This document shows positions 1 to 10,300 of a stretch of 64,000 bases of DNA, piece by piece. This DNA comes from Branchiostoma floridae (lineage: Eukaryota; Chordata; Leptocardii; Amphioxiformes; Branchiostomatidae). The stretch spans positions 8,479,097 to 8,543,096 of the forward strand of contig NC_049979.1 in assembly GCF_000003815.2 (NCBI RefSeq), read 5' to 3'. A model generated the notes under the pieces. It saw only the letters and a list, made by a program, of their open reading frames with translations. It did no database searches and was not told the DNA's origin. Each line of letters begins with the position of its first letter. The first letter of the stretch is position 1. A program made the translations under genes and the position numbers.

Positions 1-34
1 ACCTGACCTCAAATGAGCAGGACGTGGCATGTCT

Positions 35-92
35 TGGAGGCCCATTTTCTCGAGTATGCTCAGGGAGGCCCATTTTCTCGAGTATGTTCAGC
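35..92. repeat. 29-bp direct duplication
   Basis: The segment beginning GGAGGCCCATTTTCTCGAG occurs twice back to back, at about 35-62 and 64-92, differing by a base or two. A third partial echo (cagtatgttcagg) follows. It is a small local duplication with no visible function. Confidence 0.7.
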
Positions 93-108
93 CGTTTTCA
101 CAGTATGT

Positions 109-345
109 TCAGGCGAGTTCCGTACACAACCCGACATGTCTGAGTTCCAGCTCGAGCTGGTGTAAAACGTTTTGCTGCAGCATGGTGGCATCTCTGCCGA
201 GCTGTTCTGTAGTTTTGATCCTGACCAGTTCTTGCCAGACAGACCGGCCGATGTCGCTCCTGCCTCCTCCCCCATTTCATTCGCCCTGCTGGAGCAACCG
301 TTCTGACGAGCTGTCCTGTTCCCAGTTTGACCCGTTCCTGGTAGA
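109..345 (-). pseudogene. possible decayed coding patch, unidentified
   Basis: On the minus strand, a frame from about 263 down to the stop at 109-111 reads as a plausible amphipathic, coiled-coil-like peptide containing the fragments VWQELVRIK, LGRDATMLQQNVL and LELELRHVG. The same frame continues upstream through residues such as NWEQDSSSERLLQQGE but is cut by an in-frame TGA. No good splice acceptor explains the break, because the stretch before the open part is purine-rich. I do not recognise the family. It could be a decayed exon, a transposon ORF relic or chance; the composition is what makes it stand out. Confidence 0.2.
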
Positions 346-726
346 CCACATCATGCATTATCTTCCTGCATTTTTAGTTTGTTTCTCGTTTATGGAAGTA
401 TTGATCGTTTTGATCAATTTAACTCGCATGTTTTTATGTAGCATCTCTACTAGTTTTTCTTTACTATCTTGGAGCCTGTTCCCTAGCTTGATGTAACCAT
501 GAAGGAGGTTATATTTTTCATGTCTTTGAAAGTTTGATGTAACGCTGTTTGTACATTTTCTTGTTACAAGAAACTCTTTATTATTGTCTTGTTCGTTTTC
601 TGACTTTCTTTCATGATCGTAAGAATTTCCTTTGTTTATGTTATGAATAAAGATGTTCAGTAACATAGGTTGATTTGCTGTTTCCCTTTTTGTTAATTCT
701 TTAATTGCTTTTATTTGCATGAGAAA

Positions 727-900
727 GGTGGGCGTCTCCAACTTAGTCAATTTATTCGTTGGTTGGTACACCCCTACCCCAAGGGAGACCATTCAGTTGA
801 ATGGTGGGCGTCTCCAACTTAGTCAATTTATTCGTTACTTAGTACACCCCTACCCCTAGGGACACCATACTATGTGGATATAGTCACAAGAAATACTCGC
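727..900. repeat. dispersed repeat, two tandem copies (76-bp period)
   Basis: A unit starting GGTGGGCGTCTCC and running through TTAGTCAATTTATTCGTT and a TACACCCCTACCCC tract occurs at 727-790 and again at 803-867. The second copy extends into a CACAAGAAATACTCGC tail. The same sequence, tail included, reappears at about 18345-18455 inside the foldback element spacer. It is therefore a dispersed mobile sequence, not unique DNA. No terminal repeats could be fixed here. Confidence 0.7.
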
Positions 901-1572
901 TCCTCATTGGCTGAGGAAAGATGGCCATGTTCTAATGGGTTATGGGAGTTTTTTCAAGTGACCTCTAGTGACCTTGCGCCATGAATTATGCCCCCAATCA
1001 AAACGTGGCGCGCCGCTGTGCCAGGATTAGCGGTTGGCCAATAGAGCCAGAGAGAGTTAGGCACAGAATTTCTGCATAGGACTGACAGCAAGAGAGACTT
1101 TTATATCCAGGCTCGAGAAGCAAGCTTCTCCGAGCTGGTTTCCCAGTATGCCCAACTGCTTTCCTTGGCTAAATGCTTTCACCGAAAAAAAAATGAATGA
1201 AATACTGAGTATCCGGTTCCGGTGCTTCACTTGGTAGGTGGCGCTGACCATGCCAGAGGAGAACCAGTAAACATAGAGGACCATAGAGCTATTATAATGC
1301 ATTGATACCGGCATATGCAGTAAAGATGTCCGCAATCTTGAAAAGAAAACGATAGAAGAATATTTCGAACAGGATCGGCCGTTTGATGTTCGAAAGACCG
1401 GTTCCTTCCGGAACAATTAGTTACTAGTAGAACAGAATGGGCGTTCCCCGACAAAGAACTAGAAAACTTGGCACCTTTGAAAAGTTCAGAAACTTGATTA
1501 TAGCGACGCAAGTTTACATTTCATCACAGAGACCTTGAAGTTGACTTTTTTGCTTCTTCAAGGAAGATGCTC

Positions 1573-2004
1573 TTACTGTTTGTACACCAAGACAGGACCA
1601 ACCCTGAAACCGCATTTGGAGCATTTCAGACTTTGCATGTAGGACCCACTCTCTAGTCGTACTTCTCCATCGGGCGGCATGGCGACCTGTGGAGGCTCGC
1701 ACGCGGGGCTCGCCTGGGAATGCTGCTTTGTAAAGTTATTGAGCAAGTCCATCAGGAGGGGCAAATTGAATGGTCTATACCCTTGAATGCTTTCCTCACT
1801 TAGTTCGGCGGGTCGTGTCCCATCCGGTGTTTGGTTGGAGTTCTTGCCACCCGCCTGTCCCCCGTCCTCCCTGTGTCGTCCCATGTCTTCTTCTGGGGTC
1901 TCTTCTGGGAATTCGTAATCCCCTGGCTGTTTCTTCGGAGGAGATCGCCCTGAATTTGGCCTCTTATCTCTCCGTCTCTTTTTCCTGAAGGGGTTGCTGG
2001 CCAT
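1573..2004 (-). CDS. hypothetical 143-aa protein, tandem copy A
   Basis: This ORF and its neighbour at 2428-2898 encode paralogous proteins. Seen in the sequence: a basic, probably nuclear-localising N-terminus (MASNPFRKKRRRDKRPNSGR), a variable acidic/Ser-rich middle, a conserved segment GYRPFNLPLLMDLLNNF that could form a helix, and a C-terminal CxxC (KCSKCGFRVGPVLVYK) that looks like half of a zinc ribbon. The start is supported because both copies begin at the same MASNPFRKK. The protein ends three codons after LVY (YKQ stop), earlier than copy B. A GTAAGA donor-like site overlaps that stop, so splicing to another exon is possible. I do not recognise the family. Conservation of both ends with divergence in the middle argues for a real protein. 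Confidence 0.5.
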   Translation of the reverse strand: MASNPFRKKRRRDKRPNSGRSPPKKQPGDYEFPEETPEEDMGRHREDGGQAGGKNSNQTPDGTRPAELSEESIQGYRPFNLPLLMDLLNNFTKQHSQASPACEPPQVAMPPDGEVRLESGSYMQSLKCSKCGFRVGPVLVYKQ

Positions 2005-2427
2005 ATCGTTGAGGGATTATGTCCAAAACGTATTTTTTCGGCAGTCACAACAATAATATGCTTTCCTTGGCCAAATCTTTCAATATGAAATACTGAGTAT
2101 TCGGGTCCGGTACTTCTTGGGGTACGTCTTAACGAACTTGGTAGGTGGCACTGACCATGTCAGACGAGAAACAGTAAAGATGTCCACAATCTTGAAAACG
2201 ATTGAAGTTTTAAACGTGAGAACACTTCGAACAGGATCGGCCGTTTGATGTTCGAACGACCGGCTCCTTTCGGAACAACTAGTAGAACAGAATGGGTTCC
2301 GAGTCTTTCCGACAAAACTAGAAAACTTGGCACCTTTGAAAAGTTCAGAAACTTGACATTGGGGCATGCAAGTCCCGTTAGTAAAACATTTTATCACGGA
2401 GACCTTGAAGTTGACTTCTTTGCTTCT

Positions 2428-2898
2428 TCAAGGAAGACGCTCTTTGTATTTGTACACCAAGACAGGGCCAACCCTGAAACCGCATTTGGAACATTTCATA
2501 CTCTGCATGTAGGACCCATCCTCTAGTAGTATTTCTCCATCGCGCGGGAAGACGACCTTTGGAGACTTGCACGCAGGGCTCGCCAGGGAATGCTGCTTTA
2601 TGAAGTCATTGAGCAAGTCCATCAGGAGGGGCAAATTCACTGGTCTATACCCTTGAATGCTTTCCGCAACTTCGCTGGGTTCGGCGGTAGAGGATCGTGT
2701 CCCATCCGCGGCCTGTGTTCGGTTAGAGTCCTTGTCACCCGCCTGTCCCCCGTCCTCCATGTGTCGCCCCACGTCTTCTTCTGAGACCTGTTCTGGGCAT
2801 TCGTAATCCCCTGGAAGGAGCTGTTTCTTCGGCGGAGCTCGCCCTGAATTTGGCCTCTTATCTCTCCGTCTCTTTTTCCTGAAGGGGTTGCTGGCCAT
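2428..2898 (-). CDS. hypothetical 156-aa protein, tandem copy B
   Basis: This is the paralogue of the ORF at 1573-2004. It has the same start (MASNPFRKKRRRDKRPNSGR), the same GYRPVNLPLLMDLLNDF block and the same C-terminal CSKCGFRVGPVLVYK, but ends YKYKERLP. The middle has gained residues relative to copy A (for example LLPG, and STAEPSEVAES). It lies head-to-head with RBBP8, with about 1.4 kb between the two start codons. The single CxxC means that any zinc site would need a second pair from another chain or another exon. No known function is assigned. Confidence 0.5.
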   Translation of the reverse strand: MASNPFRKKRRRDKRPNSGRAPPKKQLLPGDYECPEQVSEEDVGRHMEDGGQAGDKDSNRTQAADGTRSSTAEPSEVAESIQGYRPVNLPLLMDLLNDFIKQHSLASPACKSPKVVFPRDGEILLEDGSYMQSMKCSKCGFRVGPVLVYKYKERLP

Positions 2899-3270
2899 AT
2901 CGTTGAGGGATTATGTCCAACTTGAACGTCTGTTTTCGGCAGTCAAAACAGTAATATGCCCAACTGCTTTCCTTGGCTAAAGCTTTCACCGAAAAATTAA
3001 TGAAATACTGAGTATCCAGTCGAAACAAATTTGGTAGGTGGCGCTGACTATGCCAGACAAGAAACAGTAAAGATGTCCACAATCTTGAAAACGATTGATT
3101 TGAAGTTTAGAGAAAATTTCGAACAGGATCGATATCGACCGTTTGATGTTCGAACGACCGGTTCCTTTCGGAACCAACTAGTAGGTCCTAGTAGGATGGC
3201 CGTAGAATGCATTACAGCGACAAAGAACGAGAAAATTTCATTGGCACCTTTGAAAACTTCAGAAAAACGT

Positions 3271-4315
3271 TATATTCTCCTCCAGTAATGGCCCTAGATG
3301 TATAGAAAGTACTTAAACAAATTGCCTCTTGGTTAAGTCGCACCGGCTAACACTCAACATCAAAAAGACAGAGCGGGTGCTTTTGGGTTCCAATAAAAAC
3401 AAATTCCACTCTTGGATTAGAGAAAAATTAATTATCGTTACTCACTTTACTTTAGTTTATCAAACACAACAGAGTAACGTTATATTGTTGTCGTTTATCG
3501 GATCGGAACAGGAATCCACAGACATGACAGACAGACATGGTTACATAGACCGGTTGTAATTTGATACTATTTTGCAAGAGGGCGTTCATGACTGGTCTCC
3601 CAATTTTAACCGCATCGAATCAAATGGGAATAGATTCGGGATGCTCCGCCTTGTTTCTTGTCAACAGTACATGGTAATCTATATAATGAAGCTTACGTTA
3701 TGTTGCATTTTTGGGGCTATCACTACACCGTTAGTAAGAAACAAATAACTAGCAGCAAATTATGTTTGCAAATTGAGGCTGAAATATTTACATTACATTG
3801 TCATGCGGTGTATTTGAGAAAACAAAAAGATGGCGCGTTTTTCGAGATTGTGTAACTTGCTGTAAGAACAATACGCCACAAACGTTCCCAAATACGACAT
3901 ACAAATAGCGGACGAGGAAACTCTACAATCCCAACCTGACAAGTGAGTATTTTAGATTCTTCTTAAAGCATGAAGACCCGAACCTGCGCCGGTTGAGGGC
4001 TAAAATCCCAATATCCTCGTATCTCTGACTGAAGAAAAAAATATGTCCACACCACCCAGTGTCTTTGCTGAAATAGCCTGGCACTCAGGCTACTGCTGTA
4101 ACGTTATGTGTGTCGCAAAATATGCCTACAAGAGTCTTGTAAATCTGTGATGAAGGGGAGTGACCATTGGGAAGGAAAGTAGTTCATAATTACCGGATAC
4201 CATAATGTCATACCAGGCTACCGTAACAATGCAGTTCGCTATATTAAAATTGTAGGTCCATATCTGTGTCACGTATGGTTTCTGCCAATCTAGGCGTGCC
4301 CAGACCCCAGCAGCC
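3271..4315. other. intergenic region between the tandem genes and RBBP8
   Basis: Apart from the reverse-transcriptase remnant near 3330-3420, this region shows no recognisable gene. An AA|GTGAGT donor-like site at 3943 follows a stretch of ordinary composition and could end an untranslated first exon of RBBP8. A possible matching acceptor is the CTAG at 4290-4293. Both are weak inferences from motif match only. Confidence 0.3.
3329..3420 (+). pseudogene. non-LTR retrotransposon reverse-transcriptase remnant
   Basis: The frame encodes RLTLNIKKTERVLLGSNKN. This matches the run that follows the catalytic YxDD motif in many LINE reverse transcriptases (LTLN..KT...L.GS). Only this short piece is recognisable: no YxDD, endonuclease or tail is seen nearby. 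It is a dead fragment of a retroelement. Confidence 0.5.
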
Positions 4316-7300
4316 ATGTCCGGCCCGTCCCTGTCGGGTCTGGAGCCTGTGCTGAGTCCTGTCACCAGCCCTGGTCAGGCAGACCTGGGGGCAAAGTTCA
4401 GCCAGCTGCTGATGGAGCTGAACCAGGCACACCAGCACCAGGTCACAGGTACATGGGATATGTTATACTTTAAATGTACTTAAGTTCGTGGGAATTTAAT
4501 TTCGCGGTAGCGGGGAAAAGGACTTTTCGCGGTGGTTTTAAGTATGTGGTAGCACCATGCACTATAGTCTCCTACTGCCATAGAAAAATGTTTGCGGCGG
4601 TTTTAAGTTCGTGGTAAAGCGGCCACAGTGAAAACTGCAAACATTAAAGCGCCGCAAAATTTTCTGCATTAACACTATATCATACACTGTCCACACAGGT
4701 CACACCTTCAGATTCTGACCAATATTTTTCTTTTGTGTCAGAAGATACCAATCTTAAGCAGACTTTACAGCACAACAATAATGTTTTTCAATGGAATTCT
4801 ATAGTAGGGCAAGTTACTGACATTTATGCAATATGCCAGCCAGTTTACAAGCTGCACCTTCGGTCCAGAGGTATGTAACTTGAACAATTTATTCTGTCTT
4901 TCTCATTTAGGATTTCAACAGAGATGCCAAGAACTGGACAGGAGCAGGAAACAGTAAGGAAAATTTTATGAAAGATGATCATAAAAAAAATTATTATGTG
5001 TTTTCCTGATGTAACTTATAAGTAACAAGCTAGATGGAACTTTTATTTTCTCAGTCTCATTTGCCAACATTGATAACACTGGAACAAAGACTCTTTTTCT
5101 GTCAGTCTTATCTTATTTCACTTCCCAGCTATTACACAGAGTTGAAGAAAGCTCTTGGTGCGATGAAGAGTCTGAAGACAGAGAACCAGAAACTCCAGCA
5201 GCAGCTGAGGAGCCTGGGAAACAGGTGTGTGTGAACTGATGGTTGTTTTATGATGAAACAACTACAAGTGCATGCTAATATAGAGGGTAGAATAAGACTC
5301 CATTGCCATGTGTAAAGAAAGTTGCTTTGAATGGAGTTGTCTGTTGTCAGGAAAGAGAAACTTAAGTAATTTCTGTTGTACCTGTATTTATTTCAGGGAA
5401 AGCACAGATGCCTGCAAAAACTGTTTGAGTCTGCAGGGGGCGCTGAAACAGAAGGAGGATGAACTGAAGTCCATCAGGCGGGAACGGGAACAGTACGTCA
5501 AGTCACAGGGTACGGCCTCATCCTTATACATGTACATAGGAAAGTCTGGAAAATGAAGGTATTGTCCATATACTGTACATTTATTTACCTTTGTGGTGGC
5601 AGGGGTTTTTCAGTCTTTTGAAGTTGCAGTTGAAACAACTCTGTGATACAGTAGTAATACATTGAAAAAAAGTTTCCAGATTGACAGTATATTAGAGTTG
5701 AAAAAGACACAATACTGTGTTTTACCATGTTGATGTGGTAATATTCAATAGCTTTTTACATAATCTACAAGTATTGTGATGTCAAAAGTGAGTCAAATCC
5801 TGAATAAGGGGTTGAGATCAACTACAGTCAAACCTGGTCTACCGACCACCTGTGTATAGCGACCCACTGTCCACTACGACCGCCGAAAAGCGGTCCCTTG
5901 AATTTTCCCATAGACGTAAGCATTAAGATTTCTGTATATGACGACCACTGTCCATCGCGACCCCGACCACCACTAAAGGCGACCGCGCGTTACCTAAACA
6001 CTGCCAAAACGACCGCGGCATGTGATTTTGTCACGCTACTTAAATGTTCACGGCGAAAAATGAGCGTAATTGCCACAAATTATTTACCGCTATGCCCCCC
6101 TCCCAAGGAGGTAAAAATCAGATTTCTAACCTCCTTGTTACTACAAATAGCGTAGTATTTACGATAGCTATTCTTGGTCATTTTCCAGGCTTTTTGAACA
6201 TAGACTTTAAAAAAATGCATTTTCTGTCTTAATAAAACATCGTGGCCCGCTGTACTTCCCGGGAAATACGTATTTTTGTAGAGCGCGGTTAGAATCGTGG
6301 CGTCTGCAGGTCGGAAATACGCACCTCTGATTGGTTGAAGCCACCAAAACAACAACAACTGAATACATAATGCCGGGGAATCCCCAGCAAAATCGCGCTC
6401 TGATTGGTTGGAGCGGTGCATCATGGGAATTTTGCTGGCTTGCTGCTAGCTCCGCCGCCATTTTGTTTCAAAGAGTTACATTTTGAAACGCAAAAGAACG
6501 CTATTTTCCACGATTACATTGCACCATCCTAGTTACAAAATGCATAATCCAAAGAACTTTCCGTGGAAACACGCGGTTATATGTGAATTTACAGTGTCTC
6601 TGGCGTAATTTTGGGTTTCGATGCAGCCGTAAATGTGCCGACAGAAAAGAAAATAATGTAGCATTTTTTTTTCTGGTCACACAAAAACAAAACTCCCGAA
6701 GAAGCCTGCAACATTTTCAGATCAATAACGATTATGTTTTGGGTAAAAATGTTCGTAGATGTGCACGATGTGCCGGCGTGCAGCCGCGTGAAACCTCAGT
6801 TATAGAATATTTCGTTTGTCACAAGGGCCACCGTGAGTATGAGAAAAAATTATGCCAACACGCTGCAAATTATAGCCGGGCGATTGCCACCGTTTTTCTT
6901 TTTCAAATCATTCTTATGATATATGAAAGAAATACGGTACTTCTCACGTGCAGGCTTTTATACATTTCTCCGCAACAGCACACAGGTATTAAAGTAGTAA
7001 AGACATGGATAATAAAGTCTGTTGAACTTGATTGAATTGAAGACTTGTCAGTTCCTTTCTTTACTGCCGCCATGTGTTTTTTTCTGTATAAAGACCACCT
7101 ATGTATGAAGACCACTTTTGCTGGGTCCCTTGAGTGGTCTTCATATACAGGTTTGACTGTAGTGTACATAACTGTTATCCCATTTCAGAAGCACAAATGA
7201 AAGATCTTCAGAACAGGCTGTCACAGCTTCTCAGCTTACAGGGCCAGAATGTATATGTACAGAACAGAAGTGAGAAGATAAAAGAATCTTCTTTAAAGGA

Positions 7301-10300
7301 TGGTGATACCAGCAGTGACATAGATGTTCCTATGAGACTAGCAGAAGGAGGACAGACAGAAGAAGTAGTAATTCCTAATTCAGACTCTGAGATGAGTGGT
7401 GCAACAAAGCAGGCAGCAACCCGCCTACACCGGCAGAACAAGAGAGTGCGGTACAAAGAGAACGTCAAGACGTCCCCTGATCGGGAAGAGGGGAAGGAGA
7501 TGTTGAAAGGCCGGCAGAAGAAGTCCCTCGCATTGGCGGACACCCAGGGAGAGTTTACCCAACAGATGAAGATGAGCAGAATACTCGTGCCTGATACCTT
7601 AGCTGTGGAAGCCTCCACTGAGAGTGATGAACAAAACTCACAGACCATTACTGAGCGTAGAGGTGAAGAAGAAAAGGAAAATAAGAGAGGTAAATATCAG
7701 AAAGCAAATTATAGGGCTGGTAGTTCCAGTGCAGAGGAGAGGATTCAGGATGAGGATCCAAGTGGTGACCCAGTCGGAGATCCCATCACTATGATCCCGG
7801 AGACCATGGCCATGGAGGAGGACCTTGAGGAGACCAGGATGCTTGTTTCTCCTCCGAGCTGTGCCAGTACACCTGTCAATCACATGGGAAAGGCTGCCTC
7901 TCTGGCCAATCAGAAACCAGCCAGAAGCATTGTTACCAGTCAACTGGCAAGTAGACAGACTAAGGGTACAGCTGACGAACAACCACAGCAGAAGGTGAGT
8001 TTGAGAATGTTTCAGACTACGATGGTCTCAAAATTGTCCAAACGTAGAATCTGATTAGCCTGATTAAAATCTCGCTTATAGCAGCCCGCCAAACATCCGC
8101 CGGCCCTCTATCAGCTTGATGGAGAATAGCCCTTAGTCAAGGGAACTGAGTTTTCCATATATGGATAATGTATGTAATTGTCATGAGACCACCAGAGCCT
8201 GGCTTTTGGTTGCTATGGACGGGGTGGGTTGCAATGTGGTGATTGACAGCATCACACCTCTTATCAGTAGTTGATCTCTCTGATCTGTGCCACTTGTACT
8301 GTTGGTGGGAACAAGGACGTTATATAACGTCCTTGGTGGGAACAGCCAACTATGTATGCAGAGTTCTACTATTATAAAATGATGTCTTTTTTTAACAACC
8401 ACTACACCGAAGAACTAATGTGAAAATTACCCTTCAATACATAGAATAGCATTCCTTTAGGTAGATGTGCCAAGATTCCTTCAAGTTTCTTGAAATCCCC
8501 ACAAGATGTTGTTTTCCCAACACAAACATGCCTCTGCTCCCATGGGTCCTTCACACAGAGAACCACAGCCTGCACAGACAATGGGAGAGGCTGCGCTAGC
8601 CCGCCCACCGTCTGGGTGGCGGAGACATGCTAATATACTGGTTTCCACGGTAATGGGGGCTTAACCAAAATCCTGGCTTGCCATTGGTGTTGGTATTTTC
8701 TACAACAGTTCCCCCAGGTTATAGCTAGTGGAGCACAAACTCCGCGGGGAGGGGCCAGTTACAGCCCTGGACAGCGGAGTTTGTGTTACACAGACTAGAA
8801 TCTGATATACACAAACAAAAACACATCCTAGTATTTCTGATACAGAAACAAGATATTTAAAAAACTGCCCTCAATTGATCAGTAGTTCCAGCAAATTGTT
8901 TTTTTTTCCAGGTTTATTACCTATTAAGGTTTCCTTGATTTACATGAGTGTACTGTTCCTACATAGAACAAGATTTCAATGTTCAAGTCACTCCATATGA
9001 TAGTTAATGTAGCATTTCCTTTCTGTTTGTGCTCCAGCAGGTTGTGTCCCAGCCAGGCAGTCCAGCAGCAGACATGTCCCCACCAGTCTCCCCCACCTTC
9101 GGCAGACCCGCCTGTCCCACTGCTGTCAGCACCACGGACACAACATGTGAGTCTCCCCTCCTGTTTGGGGACAGCGTGGGGACAAGGGTGGAGGAGTCTG
9201 GTCGTCAGAGGAGGGCGGCCACATCACAGGAGATCCATCCACTCTTTAAAGGTGGGGATTATAGGACAGGTCTGACATTGATTATGATGTTGGAGTTTTC
9301 TTTTTTTCACAGCCAATAACATCTCTTACCTGCTTACATTCCATGTCTATCAGACATCTTCCTCAGAGTTTCTGACTGGAGTGCTGCTTCTCATCGCTAT
9401 TTGTAGCCGATGTAGGTGGCGCTTTTATCTAGCCGCAAAAGCAGCAATTTCCTATGTTGTACCAACCTGATGATGTTATCTTTAAGTCTGACATTATTTT
9501 CTGCATGAATGGTGCATGTAAACTTTCCCTTACTACACCTGCCTTGTCTTGTTTGTACACTATGACACAGTCATGCAAAACTTCTGTATTAAATCCCTAA
9601 TTAAGCTATGAACTTCCACATATTTCATTATTGTGACATGCTAGATTAATATTTCAACTAGGCAATCTGTCCCTTTGTATTTATCCACTTGATAGAATAA
9701 TACAGAGAAAATATAAAAAATACAACAGATGCATGCTATATATGCTAATGCAAACAAACTATGATGTTGGGTTTTTAAAAATTTGTTTGACACCTTTTCC
9801 CTTCCAGCACCCCGCACCCCATGTGGCGTCTCCCCGGCCCTACAGAGCCCACTGGTCCTCAGGATCAAGACTGAACCAGTCACTCAGGAGGACTCCGATG
9901 TGTCACCTCTGCTGCTTGGTCTGCCCTCATTCAAGGTCAAACAGGAGCCCCAAGGACACGACCCCACCAGACAGACCCTAAGGGGAGAATTTGATGAGGC
10001 TGTAGCTCGGGTGGGTCCATCAGGGACTGAGGTACGCCATGGGGGACTCTTTTCTCATTAAGATAGCACATATTCTAAATGATGTGACGAGATTGTAAAA
10101 ACAGCAATGCAAAAATATGTATGTACCAAATCCAAAGTTCTGTCTATAGGCAGTATTAGGACAGGTATGACCATGGGTTGTCCAAATGATGCCCTCTTTC
10201 TGTACTTATAACTTACATTCACTTACACATGCACAGGTTGAAGGTGAGGTTGAAGAAACAGAAGACACACAGCAAGGACTTTCAACCAAGAGAAGAAACA

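Larger units (their letters stand above)
1130..3270 (-). repeat. tandem array: two gene units plus a third copy of the flank
   Basis: A roughly 430-bp noncoding segment is present three times, at about 1130-1572, 2005-2427 and 2899-3270. Shared landmarks are CCAACTGCTTTCCTTGGC, GAAATACTGAGTAT, TTGGTAGGTGGC, AAAGATGTCC, the inverted pair cgaaca...tgttcg in CGAACAGGATCG/TTTGATGTTCG, and CTTGGCACCTTTGAAAA. Between the copies lie two homologous ORFs on the minus strand, so the repeat unit is about 890 bp. The copy at 1130 has no ORF beyond it, so the array ends or was deleted there. The flank lies upstream of each ORF on the coding strand, so it may carry the promoter as well as the 3' region of the next unit. 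Confidence 0.8.

Noticed and set aside
358-792. 144-codon minus-strand open frame
   Set aside because: It begins inside the dispersed repeat at 727-790 and is Lys/Asn/Thr-rich, as AT-rich non-coding DNA would be.
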